Shown: positions 1 through 9,683, counted from the stretch's first letter. The stretch is 64,000 nucleotides of DNA from Hungateiclostridiaceae bacterium UBA1305 (GCA_002307275.1 DBTX01000038.1:4400-68399), one strand, 5' to 3'. Notes: a model not told the origin generated them from the letters alone. Program-made: numbers and translations.

Positions 1-476
1 ACCTTGTGAGGAACTCGCTTAGAATGCGGCCCGACAGGATCGTTGTAGGCGAAGTTAGAAGCGGGGAGGCACTGGACATGCTGCAAGCTATGAATACGGG
101 CCATGATGGTTCACTTACCACAGGTCATGCAAATTCTCCAAGGGATATGATATCAAGACTTGAGACAATGGTCTTAATGGCAGGTATGGATCTTCCCATC
201 AAGGCAATAAGGGAACAGATTTCATCTGCAGTTGATCTGATTGTACAGCAGTCAAGACTAAAGGATGGCAGCAGGAGGATCACTCATATTACTGAGGTGA
301 CAGGTATGGAGGGTGATGTAATCACGATGCAGGATATTTTTGTATATAAACAGCATGGTAGGGATGAGAAAGGTAAAATACTCGGGGCTATGTCCCCAAC
401 TGGAATTAAACCCAAATTTGTTGAAAAACTTGAGGAAGCCGGTATCAGTCTTCCGAATGATATCTTTATACGCTGA
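1..476 (+). CDS. tadA: Tad/CpaF-type secretion ATPase, C-terminal part (5' end outside window)
   Basis: The last ~158 codons of a type II/IV secretion ATPase of the TadA/CpaF family, the hexameric motor that powers assembly and export of Flp/Tad pili at the cytoplasmic membrane. The visible part has the arginine-rich Walker B region LRMRPDRIVVGEVRSGEA and the His-box TTGHANSP, both diagnostic. The gene enters from the left edge in the frame of base 3 and ends with TGA; tadB follows 20 bp later after an AAAGGGGG ribosome binding site, so it is the first visible gene of a tadABC operon. The N-terminal domain and Walker A cannot be seen. Confidence 0.93.
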   Translation, partial: LVRNSLRMRPDRIVVGEVRSGEALDMLQAMNTGHDGSLTTGHANSPRDMISRLETMVLMAGMDLPIKAIREQISSAVDLIVQQSRLKDGSRRITHITEVTGMEGDVITMQDIFVYKQHGRDEKGKILGAMSPTGIKPKFVEKLEEAGISLPNDIFIR

Positions 477-496
477 ATACAAAAGGGGGTATAGCC

Positions 497-1471
497 TTGG
501 AAGGATTTATAATATTATTAGGTTCCATATCCGTTTTCTTATTCACTTACCAGATATTAAAGCTGATTGCCGGTAAACGTGATTATATATCAAGGCTGAA
601 TAGCTATACCAATGTCGAGGAAGCAAAAGCTGAAAGTAAAAAAAGCATCAGGAAGGAAAACGGAAAAGTTTTTGGTGGAGTTCTTTCAAAAAGCATCGGG
701 AAAGTAAAATTCCTCGATGGGTACAAGAAAAAACTGCAGACTCAATTGACAAGAGCGCACTTATTGCTGAAGGTGGATGAATTAATCGTATTAAATCTGA
801 TTATTTTATTTGTGACAGGTGCATTAGTATTGATGCCGATGGGATCAAGAGGATGGTTGCCTGCTCTTGTTGCAGGGATCGCCAGCTGGAATATACCAAT
901 GCTTGTAATTAAAAGCAAGGCTAAAAAAAGAGTAAAACTGCTGAATGAACAGCTGGCAGATGCAATTACAATGATGTCGAATTCCTTAAAAGCAGGCTAT
1001 AGCTTTTTTCAGGCAGTTGAAATAGTTGTGGAGGAGATGACCGGACCGATATCTGAGGAATTCGGGACACTCCAGAAGGAGATCAACCTTGGCCAGACTA
1101 CAGAAAAAGCAATGGAAAATATGGCAGCAAGGGTTTCAAGCGAAGATCTGGAACTTGTCATTACAGCGGTCATGATTCAACGCCAGGTAGGCGGCAATCT
1201 TTCTGAAGTACTTGATAATATCACTGCAACCATCAGGGACAGGGTAAAAATAAAAGGAGAGATTAAGACTGTAACAGCCCAGGGAAGGATGTCCGGGTGG
1301 GTAATATCATTGCTTCCACTTATCCTGTATGTCCTTACTTACATGATTAATCCAACACAGATGAGCCTTTTGTTCACAAGGCCACTGGGCATATTAATGA
1401 TAGTAATTGCAGTTGTCATGGAACTGATTGGAATAATGACCATTCGTAAAATTGTCCAGATCGAGATATGA
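497..1471 (+). CDS. tadB: Tad pilus assembly inner-membrane protein TadB
   Basis: A 324-aa type II secretion F-domain (T2SSF) membrane protein, one of the two platform proteins that couple the Tad ATPase to pilin extrusion. There is an N-terminal membrane segment (~5-22), a membrane pair at ~95-140, the T2SSF helical domain at ~150-280 with LADAITMMSNSLKAGYSF, and two C-terminal membrane segments. The TTG start at 497 follows AAAGGGGG by 7 nt. It lies between tadA and tadC in one tight operon. Confidence 0.9.
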   Translation: MEGFIILLGSISVFLFTYQILKLIAGKRDYISRLNSYTNVEEAKAESKKSIRKENGKVFGGVLSKSIGKVKFLDGYKKKLQTQLTRAHLLLKVDELIVLNLIILFVTGALVLMPMGSRGWLPALVAGIASWNIPMLVIKSKAKKRVKLLNEQLADAITMMSNSLKAGYSFFQAVEIVVEEMTGPISEEFGTLQKEINLGQTTEKAMENMAARVSSEDLELVITAVMIQRQVGGNLSEVLDNITATIRDRVKIKGEIKTVTAQGRMSGWVISLLPLILYVLTYMINPTQMSLLFTRPLGILMIVIAVVMELIGIMTIRKIVQIEI

Positions 1472-1484
1472 GGAGGCATAGAGG

Positions 1485-2402
1485 ATGCTGATATTAATTA
1501 TTATTATGGCGTTTTTATCCTGTTTTACAATTTGCTATTCCATACTTGTATATATTCAGCGCAGCAGACTTGCTGTGTATTCGAGGCTTGAAGGAATTCA
1601 ACAATACAACTCCTCCAATGACAATACTGAAATGAACCAGTCTTTGTTTCTCAGAGTATTTCGTCCTATGCTGGACACTTTGGAAAAAGCTATTATGAAA
1701 ATGACACCTGGTGAGTTGACTACATCACTGGAACGCAAGGTCACCAAGGCTGGAAATCCAGGTAATCTGGCTGTTAAGGATTGGGTAAACCTGCAGGCTG
1801 TGCTTGCGGCAGGATTGCCAGCAGTAACCTTACTGACAGGTAGATCTTTTAATGTAAAATTGTCAGGGCTGCTGCTCTGGATCATACTCGAGGTCGCGAC
1901 CGGTTTGGTGCTCCCGGGGTTCGTACTGGGCAAAATGGCAACTGCAAGACAAAAGCTGATCCTGAATTCATTACCGGATGTTATGGATCTTTTGACTGTA
2001 AGTGTGGAAGCAGGGCTTGGGTTTGACGGTGCGCTGCTGAAAGTTGTTGATAAAAAACCAGGCCCGCTTGCAGCTGAGTTTGAAAAGGTACTGCAGGAGA
2101 TCAAGGTTGGCAGGCAAAAGAAGGATGCATTGAGAGATATGGCGCAAAGAGTCGATATACAGGACCTTACAGCTTTTGTAAGCTCTATAATACAAGCAGA
2201 CCAATTCGGTGTCGGTATAGCCAACGTATTGAGGATACAGGCAGTGCAGATGCGTCAGAAACGCAGACAAAGAGCCCAGGAAAAAGCGATGAAGGCCCCA
2301 ATCAAAATGCTTATACCAATGGTAATTTTCATTTTCCCGACATTATTTATCGTGCTGCTTGGACCGGTCGTAATTCAGTTAATAGAACAAATGGGCAAAT
2401 AA
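1485..2402 (+). CDS. tadC: Tad pilus assembly inner-membrane protein TadC
   Basis: A 305-aa second T2SSF-domain platform protein; TadB and TadC normally act as a pair. It has an N-terminal membrane helix, a central membrane pair (~100-150), the T2SSF domain with LPDVMDLLTVSVEAGLGF and a C-terminal hydrophobic stretch. It starts 13 bp after tadB behind a GAGGAGG-like site. No pilin or prepilin peptidase gene follows; a weak terminator does, so the operon seems to end here and pilin genes must lie upstream of the window. Confidence 0.9.
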   Translation: MLILIIIMAFLSCFTICYSILVYIQRSRLAVYSRLEGIQQYNSSNDNTEMNQSLFLRVFRPMLDTLEKAIMKMTPGELTTSLERKVTKAGNPGNLAVKDWVNLQAVLAAGLPAVTLLTGRSFNVKLSGLLLWIILEVATGLVLPGFVLGKMATARQKLILNSLPDVMDLLTVSVEAGLGFDGALLKVVDKKPGPLAAEFEKVLQEIKVGRQKKDALRDMAQRVDIQDLTAFVSSIIQADQFGVGIANVLRIQAVQMRQKRRQRAQEKAMKAPIKMLIPMVIFIFPTLFIVLLGPVVIQLIEQMGK

Positions 2403-2415
2403 TATCAGCTATACA

Positions 2416-2450
2416 GGGACTGTCTTAAAAAGGCAGCCTTTTTATTTTTA
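2416..2450 (+). terminator. Probable terminator of the tad operon
   Basis: A GC-rich imperfect stem (GGACTGTC / GGCAGCC, one bulge and one G-U) is followed by a T-rich run just after the tadC stop. Confidence 0.4.
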
Positions 2451-2528
2451 AGAATATAGTTGAAGATGACTGTAGATAATAGTATAATAATGGCATGGAT
2501 TTATTGGCGTTGTAATGCGGAGGTTTAT

Positions 2529-3851
2529 ATGAGAGATTTTTTAAAGGAAATAGAGAATCGTATATTGGTGCATGACGGTTCAAAGGGTTACATGCTTCAG
2601 AAGCTTGGACTCAAGGGCGGTGAGTGCGGAGAGTACTGGAATCTGACCAATCAGGATGCAGTCAGAAACGTTTACAGGGCCTACCTGGATGCGGGGTCCG
2701 ATGTGATTCAGACGAATACTTTCCCGGGGAACAGGGCTATTTTGCATAAATATTCTCTTGAAGATAAAACATATGAAATCAATTACTGGGGTGCCAGGCT
2801 GGCACGTGAGATTGCAGGCAGTGATGCTTTCGTAAGTGCTTCAATAGGGTCTACGGGAATGCTTTTTGAACCTTCAGGCGAGTTAAACTTCGATAAAGCC
2901 TATGAGATCTATAAAGAGCAGGTGAAGGCCGTGGCAGAAGGCGGAGCTGATATCATCAATTTCGAGACCTTCACCGATCTGGCTGAAATGCGTGCCGCGC
3001 TGCTGGCGGCCAAAGAGCAATCGGACCTTCCAGTGATATGTTCCATGGCCTTTGAAAATGGCGGGCGGACACTTATGGGAACAGAGCCCTTTGTTGCCGT
3101 CACTGTGCTGAAGTCGCTCGGAGCGGATATGGTAGGAACCAACTGTTCCTTTGGACCGGAGCATATGGTGGGAATCGTAAAGGCGATGTATGAAGCCGGG
3201 GGCGGCTATCTCAGCGTAAAGCCCAATGCCGGCCTGCCGCAGGTTATCGGCGACGATGTCGTTTATTCGGAAACTGCGGGGCATTTTGCCGAACTGGCGG
3301 CTGAATTTGTTAAATACGGTGCAAGACTGATCGGCGGATGCTGCGGTTCAACACCTGATTTCATCAAGGCTTTAAAAAGTAAGGTCAGCGGCCTTTCACC
3401 CGTTCCGGTGGGAGAGTGGAACAGAAATGTCATCACCTCCAATGTCAGATGTGTGGAGGTGACGCAGCTGGATTGGAAGAATACAGGCAGGCTTGATGCG
3501 TCCATGGATGCAGGATTAGCGGATGCCTTAAGGATGAATGATCTGTCATATATTGAGGATGCAGCACTTGATCTGGCTACGGAAGGGTATGATGCCATCC
3601 GTATAAATATAGATGAAGTAAATGGCGGTTCAGAATTGCTCATGAACGTTGTTGACAGGGTCCAATGGTATGTCAGGGAACCATTGATTCTTGAAACGCG
3701 GAATCCGGAAGCGCTTGAAAAGGCATTGAGGATTTACAGAGGGGTTGCAGGGGTCATATCCGGCAATGCTCCGTCCCAAAAGCAGGCGGAATTGAAAGCT
3801 TTAACGGCCAGATATGGAAGTATAATTCTTGAACCGCCGATTCTGATTTAA
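2529..3851 (+). CDS. Homocysteine S-methyltransferase family protein with extra C-terminal domain
   Basis: A 440-aa protein whose first ~290 residues are a homocysteine S-methyltransferase (MetH N-terminal/BHMT) barrel: a start region with HDGSKGYMLQ, then TNTFPGNR, and the zinc ligands GTNCSFGP and GGCCGS. It should transfer a methyl group to homocysteine or a related thiol. The C-terminal ~140 residues (after SGLSPVPVG) look like a shortened pterin-binding-type alpha/beta region, as in MetH fragments, but no cobalamin domain follows. The ATG at 2529 with GGAGG upstream is preferred over an in-frame ATG 69 nt earlier, which lacks a binding site. It stands alone; its methyl donor is unknown. 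Confidence 0.8.
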   Translation: MRDFLKEIENRILVHDGSKGYMLQKLGLKGGECGEYWNLTNQDAVRNVYRAYLDAGSDVIQTNTFPGNRAILHKYSLEDKTYEINYWGARLAREIAGSDAFVSASIGSTGMLFEPSGELNFDKAYEIYKEQVKAVAEGGADIINFETFTDLAEMRAALLAAKEQSDLPVICSMAFENGGRTLMGTEPFVAVTVLKSLGADMVGTNCSFGPEHMVGIVKAMYEAGGGYLSVKPNAGLPQVIGDDVVYSETAGHFAELAAEFVKYGARLIGGCCGSTPDFIKALKSKVSGLSPVPVGEWNRNVITSNVRCVEVTQLDWKNTGRLDASMDAGLADALRMNDLSYIEDAALDLATEGYDAIRINIDEVNGGSELLMNVVDRVQWYVREPLILETRNPEALEKALRIYRGVAGVISGNAPSQKQAELKALTARYGSIILEPPILI

Positions 3852-3957
3852 ATGCGCTGATCTTTATACAATTATTCTGCAAAAGTTTGCTTAAAAAACA
3901 AACCTATTGCACATTAGAAAAATATTGCGCAGCAACGTTTTTGGAACCCGGTATTCT

Positions 3958-4029
3958 GTAGGGGTGCGCATTGCGCGTCCGATATATGGTTTTCCCGGCA
4001 CCCTGCGGCGGACGGCCAATGGCCGCCCC
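3958..4029. repeat. REP/MITE-like palindromic element
   Basis: Each end is a ~21-bp arm of the form GGGG-hairpin-GTCCG, in inverted orientation. The left arm contains GCGCATTGCGC; the right arm, read on the other strand, contains GGCCATTGGCC. The two arms differ mainly by paired changes that keep each small hairpin intact. GC content is well above that of the flanking AT-rich intergenic DNA (3852-4141), where no gene is visible. Confidence 0.5.
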
Positions 4030-4141
4030 GATCATTATCACATTCATTGCGCATACTTTATATAATACGTAACTTTTCTAATATATGAAACCTCTGAATA
4101 GTAACTACAGATTAGCCAAGATATAGTTTAGGTAGCCGCGA

Positions 4142-5311
4142 TCATACTATTTGCAGTATGGCGCATTTCAGATACTCGGTTTCCGGTGCTGCAAGCAATA
4201 TGGGGTGATCCTTTGCCTGGGAGCGGTTTTCTATGAGTCTGACCTTTTTGCGGGAGTCAATTCCTGCATTGTATACGATATCTATGAACATTTCAGGATC
4301 AACATGGTGTGAGCAAGAGCAGGTAACGAGGAAACCCCCGCTTTTTAAAATTTTCATGGCACGGAGGTTTATTTCCTTGTAACCTCGAATAGCGCCTTCA
4401 ACAGAGTTTTTACTTTTTGTAAAAGCAGGAGGATCAAGGATTACTACATCAAAAAGTTCGCCTTTGTCATCATATTCCCTTAATCGGTCGAAAACATTTG
4501 CTGCTTCGAAGCTGCAAATGCTGTCGAAACCATTAAGCCTGGCATTTGCGGAGGCGGTCTCTACTGCATGGTCCGAGATATCCAGCCCGAGTACGCTTCC
4601 GGCACCATAGGAAGCAGCGTGTAAGGCGAAGGAACCGGTGTGACTGAAGCAGTCCAGTACTTTTCCATCCTTCACAAAAGGTCTCAATGCAGCGCGGTTT
4701 TCCTTCTGATCCAGGAAATAGCCTGTCTTCTGCCCCTCGGCAATATCAACGATAAAACGGATGCCATTTTCCTTCATCTCCACATTCGTATCAAAGCTGC
4801 CGCGCAGGAAGCCCTTTTCCTGTTGGAGACCTTCAAGCTCCCTTACGTGAATATCATTTCTTTCATAGATACCTAATGGCTTTATCAGATCAGTCAGAAT
4901 GTCTGCGAGCTCTGCCTTGAACTTCTCAATCCCGAAGGCAGAGGTCTGCATTACCAGTATATCGGAGAATTTATCCACTACAAGTCCGGGCAGGAAGTCC
5001 GACTCGGAAAAAACCACTCTGCAGCTGCCGGTATCAGCCACTTTTTTTCGATATTCCCAGGCTGCCTGGACTCTTTTATAAAAAAATCCATAATCGATCT
5101 GCTCATGTTCGTATGTAAGTATTCTTATGGTAATTTGTGATTTCGGATTAAAGAAGCCTCTTCCAAGAAAACGGTTTCCATTGCTGTATATATCTACAAT
5201 ATCTCCAGGTTCCGCACCTGCTTCCACCGAGGCAATATCACTCCTGTATATCCATGGATGTCCGTACTCGACCCTTTTTTCCTTGCCTTTGATGAGAAAT
5301 GCTTTTGACAT
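4142..5311 (-). CDS. Class I SAM-dependent rRNA methyltransferase (RlmI/RlmK-like, PUA + Rossmann)
   Basis: A 389-aa protein of the RlmI family, which makes 5-methylcytosine in 23S rRNA in characterised members. An N-terminal PUA domain (~1-75, with GHPWIYRSDI) binds RNA. The catalytic domain shows GQKTGYFLDQKENR, the SAM-binding LDCFSHTGSFALHAA, the acidic residue region LGLDISDHAVE, and the target-base motif DPPAFTKSK. A later SCSHH motif carries the Cys expected for C5 methylation. The length is normal. It is followed (downstream, minus strand) only by the intergenic repeat. Confidence 0.88.
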   Translation of the reverse strand: MSKAFLIKGKEKRVEYGHPWIYRSDIASVEAGAEPGDIVDIYSNGNRFLGRGFFNPKSQITIRILTYEHEQIDYGFFYKRVQAAWEYRKKVADTGSCRVVFSESDFLPGLVVDKFSDILVMQTSAFGIEKFKAELADILTDLIKPLGIYERNDIHVRELEGLQQEKGFLRGSFDTNVEMKENGIRFIVDIAEGQKTGYFLDQKENRAALRPFVKDGKVLDCFSHTGSFALHAASYGAGSVLGLDISDHAVETASANARLNGFDSICSFEAANVFDRLREYDDKGELFDVVILDPPAFTKSKNSVEGAIRGYKEINLRAMKILKSGGFLVTCSCSHHVDPEMFIDIVYNAGIDSRKKVRLIENRSQAKDHPILLAAPETEYLKCAILQIV

Positions 5312-5335
5312 ACAAACTCTCCTTTTGCAGTAGAA

Positions 5336-6727
5336 TCATTTTTGCATATTTATTATACCGGATAATGATGCTTTTAAATCCCGTAATATCTTTATGGAGG
5401 ACGATGAATCCTTTTCTTCATATCTGCGGAATATGAATACCAGTACAAGCAGCCTTATGAACGCTGAAATAAGGAACAGAAATTGAAAGCTCCCAAATTT
5501 GATGCCTGCGAAAAGAGGTAAACCACCTGCAGGGATTGCTGTCCTTGTAAGCTGCATGAATGCTCCGCCGCAAAGGTATGCGGCAGCTGTTCCGATCAGC
5601 ATGACCACCAGAGTATAATTTGCCAGGTAAATGGAGCGGTTCTTCTCAGGAGCCAGCCAAATGGATTGATTCAGTGCGGTCATCTCAAATCCGGGCCAGA
5701 AGATGCCTGTCATGAGGTTTATGAGCAGAACTACCCAAGTGGAGTGCGGCGTGGTGAAGAGCCAGATCAGTGGCAGTATGATGATGGAAGTGCAGCACAG
5801 GAACATGACAGGTTTGCTGCCATATTTATCAGCAAGGTTGCCCCATAATCTGATGAAGAAGATGGTACTGAGATTGGCAGCAACCTGCGTAAATAGCGAA
5901 ATGAGCAGGAAGCTCATTTTCAACTCCTCGATCATATAAACATTAAAAAACGGACCGGCAATATTCACAGAGAAATACCAGAATGCGACAAAAATCATAA
6001 ATCTGAAATAATTCCGATCTTTGAACGGTTCGGCGAACAGCTTCAGGAAGGGTTGCCTTTTCTTTGGAGCAGTCATGGGAGGATGCTTTATCCAAAAGAA
6101 CAGGGTAATATCCGCTGTCCCGAGTATTGCTGCAAACACGAAAACTACGGCATATCCGGTGTAGCCATGTATCTTATCCAGAAGCAGCCCGCATAAAAGA
6201 GCGGCTACGCCACCCGTTATGGTATATATCATAGTTCTTCTGCCAAAGAACCTGCCTTTTACTTCAACCGGTACAAGATCACCCATCCATGAACTGAAGG
6301 CAAGTCCAGCGATTGAGTTTGCTATTGAAGAAATGGCGATTAGTAATGTAATGACGACAATACCTGCTTTCGTCTTATCAGGGTTTAATATAAATGGGAT
6401 AAATGCGATGACAAACCACAAGGGCCTGTGTATAAAGCCAGCTGCAATGAAAAGCAGACGGCGTTTTCCCGAATTGATCATCACATAGGAGAAAAAAACC
6501 TGTATAATTGCACCAATGACCGGCAATGCCATAATGACAGAATAAACAAAATCATTCGCACCGAGTGCTCTGGTGAAGCCGGTCAATGCCGGTCCGTTTA
6601 TTACAGAAAAAAAAGGCAGTCCAAGTGAGGCTGCTAAAGTCACAAGCATTAAGCTTTTTTTAAGATCATTTCCTGATATGCGGTTATTGCTGTTCAAAAT
6701 AGCCACCTTTTCCATAGAGAGAATCAT
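5336..6727 (-). CDS. MFS transporter
   Basis: A 463-aa, 12-helix major facilitator superfamily permease with the loop 2-3 type signature after helix 2 and a matching loop 8-9 (RLWGNLADKYGSKPV, 15 residues). The substrate cannot be told from sequence. Its ATG overlaps the stop of the upstream LTA-synthase-like gene as ATGA, so translation is probably coupled; a second possible start lies four codons in, at 6715. It resembles the single-gene sugar or drug exporters common in Clostridia. Confidence 0.8.
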   Translation of the reverse strand: MILSMEKVAILNSNNRISGNDLKKSLMLVTLAASLGLPFFSVINGPALTGFTRALGANDFVYSVIMALPVIGAIIQVFFSYVMINSGKRRLLFIAAGFIHRPLWFVIAFIPFILNPDKTKAGIVVITLLIAISSIANSIAGLAFSSWMGDLVPVEVKGRFFGRRTMIYTITGGVAALLCGLLLDKIHGYTGYAVVFVFAAILGTADITLFFWIKHPPMTAPKKRQPFLKLFAEPFKDRNYFRFMIFVAFWYFSVNIAGPFFNVYMIEELKMSFLLISLFTQVAANLSTIFFIRLWGNLADKYGSKPVMFLCCTSIIILPLIWLFTTPHSTWVVLLINLMTGIFWPGFEMTALNQSIWLAPEKNRSIYLANYTLVVMLIGTAAAYLCGGAFMQLTRTAIPAGGLPLFAGIKFGSFQFLFLISAFIRLLVLVFIFRRYEEKDSSSSIKILRDLKASLSGIINMQK

Positions 6728-8616
6728 TTATCGTTTATATGTTGCAAAGCGTTTTTCTGCAGAATGATATCCGATATTTCTAGTTCTTTCTGATATTTTC
6801 TGATATCACCTTCATACAGACTCATGTCCAAAGTCTGACCGTCATTTCCGTATACTGTATTATCTTCGCTTACATACGTGTATTTATACGTTATTACCGA
6901 TGAATCCCTGAGCACAGCATAACCATTTTCCAATGAAGTGTTAAATATGTCCTTGCCCAGTGCGTGCGGCGCATTGATCCCCATTATGTTGGCAACAGTC
7001 GGAAGCAGATCGATTTGACCGCATATCGTACTGTTCACACCCTTTTCAGTCATTCCGGGGATTCGTATAAAGCAGGGTGTCTTATGAATCTTCGTCCAGT
7101 TATATTCAGTAAAATTAAAACCGATCAAATCCTTCAGTATATCGGTCTGATCCTTCAATACCGCATGATGATCGCCATAAATGATGATGATAGAATTGTC
7201 ATAAAGACCTCTGTTCTTTAGGTCGTCAAAAAGCTCTCCGATTGCCTGGTCCACATAATTCGCGGCTTTTACATAATTGCCGGTCATTGTACCCTGATAT
7301 TTACCAACATCAAAGCCTTTATAATCAGTAAAAGAATTATACGGATGATGACTTGACAAGGTGATGAAAAAGCTGTAAAAAGGCTTGGAACTATCAATTT
7401 TCGGCAAGGACTGCCTGAAAAACGATTTGTCACTGAGCCCCCAACCCAGCAGGTCATCCAATATATAATCACCTGCACTGACGAATTTATCAAATCCGAC
7501 TGCCTTGTACATTTGCGTCCTGTTCCAAAAGCTTGGTTTATATGCATGGAAGGCATATGAAGCATAACCCTGTTGCTTGAGCAGTCTTGGCAGGCTTTCG
7601 TAGGTATTTTCCGGGTATTTGAAATAAACAGCGCCGTCCCTGAGCGGGTAGAGTGAATTATTAGTAAGGAATTCCGCATCTGAGGTGTTTCCTTCACCAA
7701 CCTGATAATAGAAATTTTCAAGGTAAGTGCTGTCATTAATAAATTTATTCAGATTCGGAGTGATGTCCTGTCCGTTAAATTTCGTATTTATAACGAATTG
7801 CTGGATTGCTTCCATCTGAACAATAATCAGATTTTTCCCCTTTGCAATGCCCTTGTATTTGTCGCCGACAGCCGTTCTACCGCTGTAAAAGGTATCCAGT
7901 TCGTTCTTTTCCACCTTATTTAAAGTATGGTCTGCAAAGAATTTCTCATGTACTTGCGTTTTTATATCTAAATAGTGAAAATAAAAAATACCGAGGTTAC
8001 TTATCACATTATTGTTATCATAAGTAAATACTCCAGGCGATGATTTGCCGGAAGCGTATTGGAAGAGCCCAAAACAGACGCAGATAATAATGACAACCAT
8101 GATGATCCGCTTCAAGGGATTGATCCTCGCTAATCCACTGGATGGAAGTTTTTTAAGCATTGAAAGTCCTGCTATGTACAACGGAATAGTTACTGCAAAA
8201 ATCAGGTCTCCTGTTTTGAACAGGCTCCTGGCACTCTCGGTTATGGAACTCATAAGACCTATCTGGTAAAGTACCGGTATGGTTATTGCATTGTAATAAT
8301 ACCTGAAGTAGAGTGTGTCTGCCAGTAATAGAATGCTGACAAGTATATCTGCAATAAAAAGCGCCAGCAGCCTTTTCCTGTTGAAGAACAGCAATACGAA
8401 AACGGTAATTAGCAGGAGAGATGTGAACGTGGCTAGGAACATATTATTGTTTATGGTATTGAAATACGGTTTCTCATTAAGTTCTGTAGAAAATTGGAAG
8501 TGGGCACACTTCAACAGCATTCCCAAAATAAATGTGATCCACAGAAAAAATTCTATTATATAGGAAGGATCGATTGTGATTCTGACCGACTTTGGCTGTA
8601 CTATGATTTTTCCCAA
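6724..8616 (-). CDS. LTA-synthase-family phosphoglycerol transferase / sulfatase-fold membrane protein
   Basis: A 630-aa protein with five N-terminal membrane segments (to ~205) and an extracellular alkaline-phosphatase/sulfatase-fold domain. Visible family landmarks are NLIIVQMEAIQQFV, the nucleophile region GEGNTSDAEF (catalytic Thr) and the metal-site stretch IIIYGDHHAVLKDQ. Members polymerise glycerol-phosphate on lipoteichoic acid or load phosphoglycerol on glycans. It is the first gene of a two-gene minus-strand unit with the MFS gene (4-nt overlap). A teichoic acid role is inferred from the family only. Confidence 0.85.
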   Translation of the reverse strand: MGKIIVQPKSVRITIDPSYIIEFFLWITFILGMLLKCAHFQFSTELNEKPYFNTINNNMFLATFTSLLLITVFVLLFFNRKRLLALFIADILVSILLLADTLYFRYYYNAITIPVLYQIGLMSSITESARSLFKTGDLIFAVTIPLYIAGLSMLKKLPSSGLARINPLKRIIMVVIIICVCFGLFQYASGKSSPGVFTYDNNNVISNLGIFYFHYLDIKTQVHEKFFADHTLNKVEKNELDTFYSGRTAVGDKYKGIAKGKNLIIVQMEAIQQFVINTKFNGQDITPNLNKFINDSTYLENFYYQVGEGNTSDAEFLTNNSLYPLRDGAVYFKYPENTYESLPRLLKQQGYASYAFHAYKPSFWNRTQMYKAVGFDKFVSAGDYILDDLLGWGLSDKSFFRQSLPKIDSSKPFYSFFITLSSHHPYNSFTDYKGFDVGKYQGTMTGNYVKAANYVDQAIGELFDDLKNRGLYDNSIIIIYGDHHAVLKDQTDILKDLIGFNFTEYNWTKIHKTPCFIRIPGMTEKGVNSTICGQIDLLPTVANIMGINAPHALGKDIFNTSLENGYAVLRDSSVITYKYTYVSEDNTVYGNDGQTLDMSLYEGDIRKYQKELEISDIILQKNALQHINDK

Positions 8617-8720
8617 TATGTCTCACCTGCCGAGCATCTGTAGTATCTTGAATTTTTTCTTATCTGTAATAGATATCTGCATCAAATAATTTTAACGTAA
8701 TTCCCTAAAAATTGCAATGC

Positions 8721-8837
8721 CTATAACGAGGCGAAACACGGCCACCGCATGAATAATATTTTCCGGTCCCAACCCTCCGAACCTGCGATTGTCGCAACAA
8801 TGACTGTGAATATTACTGTTACCAACTGGTGTTTCAT
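8721..8837 (-). pseudogene. Remnant of an ISAs1/H-repeat-type transposase N-terminus
   Basis: The 326-bp gap 8617-8942 holds a 38-codon open stretch on the minus strand reading KHQLVTVIFTVIVATIAGSE followed by GW. This matches the N-terminal pattern of ISAs1-family (H-repeat) transposases, HKL-x-IL-x-I-x-AVI-x-GAEGW. Nothing else of the transposase is present, so it is a decayed fragment at the left edge of the gas vesicle island. Confidence 0.45.
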
Positions 8838-8942
8838 CTGTGGTTTATGTAAACTCTATTAAAAGTGTAACATTTGAGGGCTTTTAACCATAGATATATA
8901 TTATTGAAATATTTTATGTAAATAGTAGAGGAGGCATATTAA

Positions 8943-9512
8943 TTGATGAGCGATAATGATGAGGAAAGAAAGTATGGTATTTCACAAATACCTGCAAACA
9001 AGGAGCCAATGGTTCAACATGAAGTCAAACCACCGCAGGAAACTGTAAATGCACTTATTGATGCGCTTGTTTTCTGTGAATTTTTTAAGGAAATACAAGA
9101 GACGGAAATTAAGACTTGGCGAAATATCAAGTGTATTGAAAAGTGCTTTGTAGAGGTAATTGATAAAGAGATATACTGCTGTAAGGAAAAAGGCGGATGG
9201 ATAGTAAGCATTGTCTACAAGCTGATTATTGAGTATACTACAGACTATGGCTTTGAGCATAAGGTGATAAAAACTGTTGAGTTCAATAAATGTATTCCGT
9301 TCCCGCTTACTGAAAAGCATGACGACCATGGATTGATTGATTTTGCAAAAGCAACTCCCAGCCTGTTTGTTGAAAATGTTGATTGTATTGATATTAAATT
9401 TAAAAACATTGATTGCAACGCGTTCATCAAGGCGGTTGTGGAACTGGATTTCAAAGTCTTAGCGACAATCAGGAAGGATTATAATATTCTTGTCACAGGG
9501 CCTGTATGCTGA
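8943..9512 (+). CDS. SPOCS/DUF3794-like protein (spore-surface-type domain)
   Basis: A 189-aa protein, no signal peptide. The region ~45-185 has the look of the SPOCS (DUF3794) beta domain: an alternating core with GGWIVSIVYKLIIEYTTD, an EFNKCIPFPL turn and a closing IKAVVELDFKVLATIRK strand. Such domains occur in spore coat/exosporium and SipL-type proteins of Clostridia. A TTG at 8943 (8 nt after AGAGGAGG) or the adjacent ATG at 8946 is the start. It opens the gas vesicle island and is closed by a strong bidirectional terminator. The family call is by pattern only. Confidence 0.55.
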   Translation: MMSDNDEERKYGISQIPANKEPMVQHEVKPPQETVNALIDALVFCEFFKEIQETEIKTWRNIKCIEKCFVEVIDKEIYCCKEKGGWIVSIVYKLIIEYTTDYGFEHKVIKTVEFNKCIPFPLTEKHDDHGLIDFAKATPSLFVENVDCIDIKFKNIDCNAFIKAVVELDFKVLATIRKDYNILVTGPVC

Positions 9513-9577
9513 TATTGAACTTCTTATTTGCTATTTGATGCGGTTACCAGCTGTATTTCTTTTATAGCATTGTGTAA

Positions 9578-9623
9578 CAATTGAAAAATGCTGAGGATTT
9601 GTGTCCTCGGCATTTTTCAATTG
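9578..9623. terminator. Strong bidirectional terminator
   Basis: A 20-bp stem (CAATTGAAAAATGC... / ...GCATTTTTCAATTG, one G-U pair) with a 6-nt loop lies between convergent genes, A-rich on the left arm and T-rich on the right, so it works on both strands. Confidence 0.85.
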
Positions 9624-9683
9624 CGGGATTGTGAAGTTATCGCCAAAAGTGTCTGATGTTCGATGCACCGGACACTTTTACTA

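Noticed and set aside
1598..2270. 208- and 99-codon minus-strand frames inside tadC
   Set aside because: Antisense shadows of a clear T2SSF protein; no start signals.
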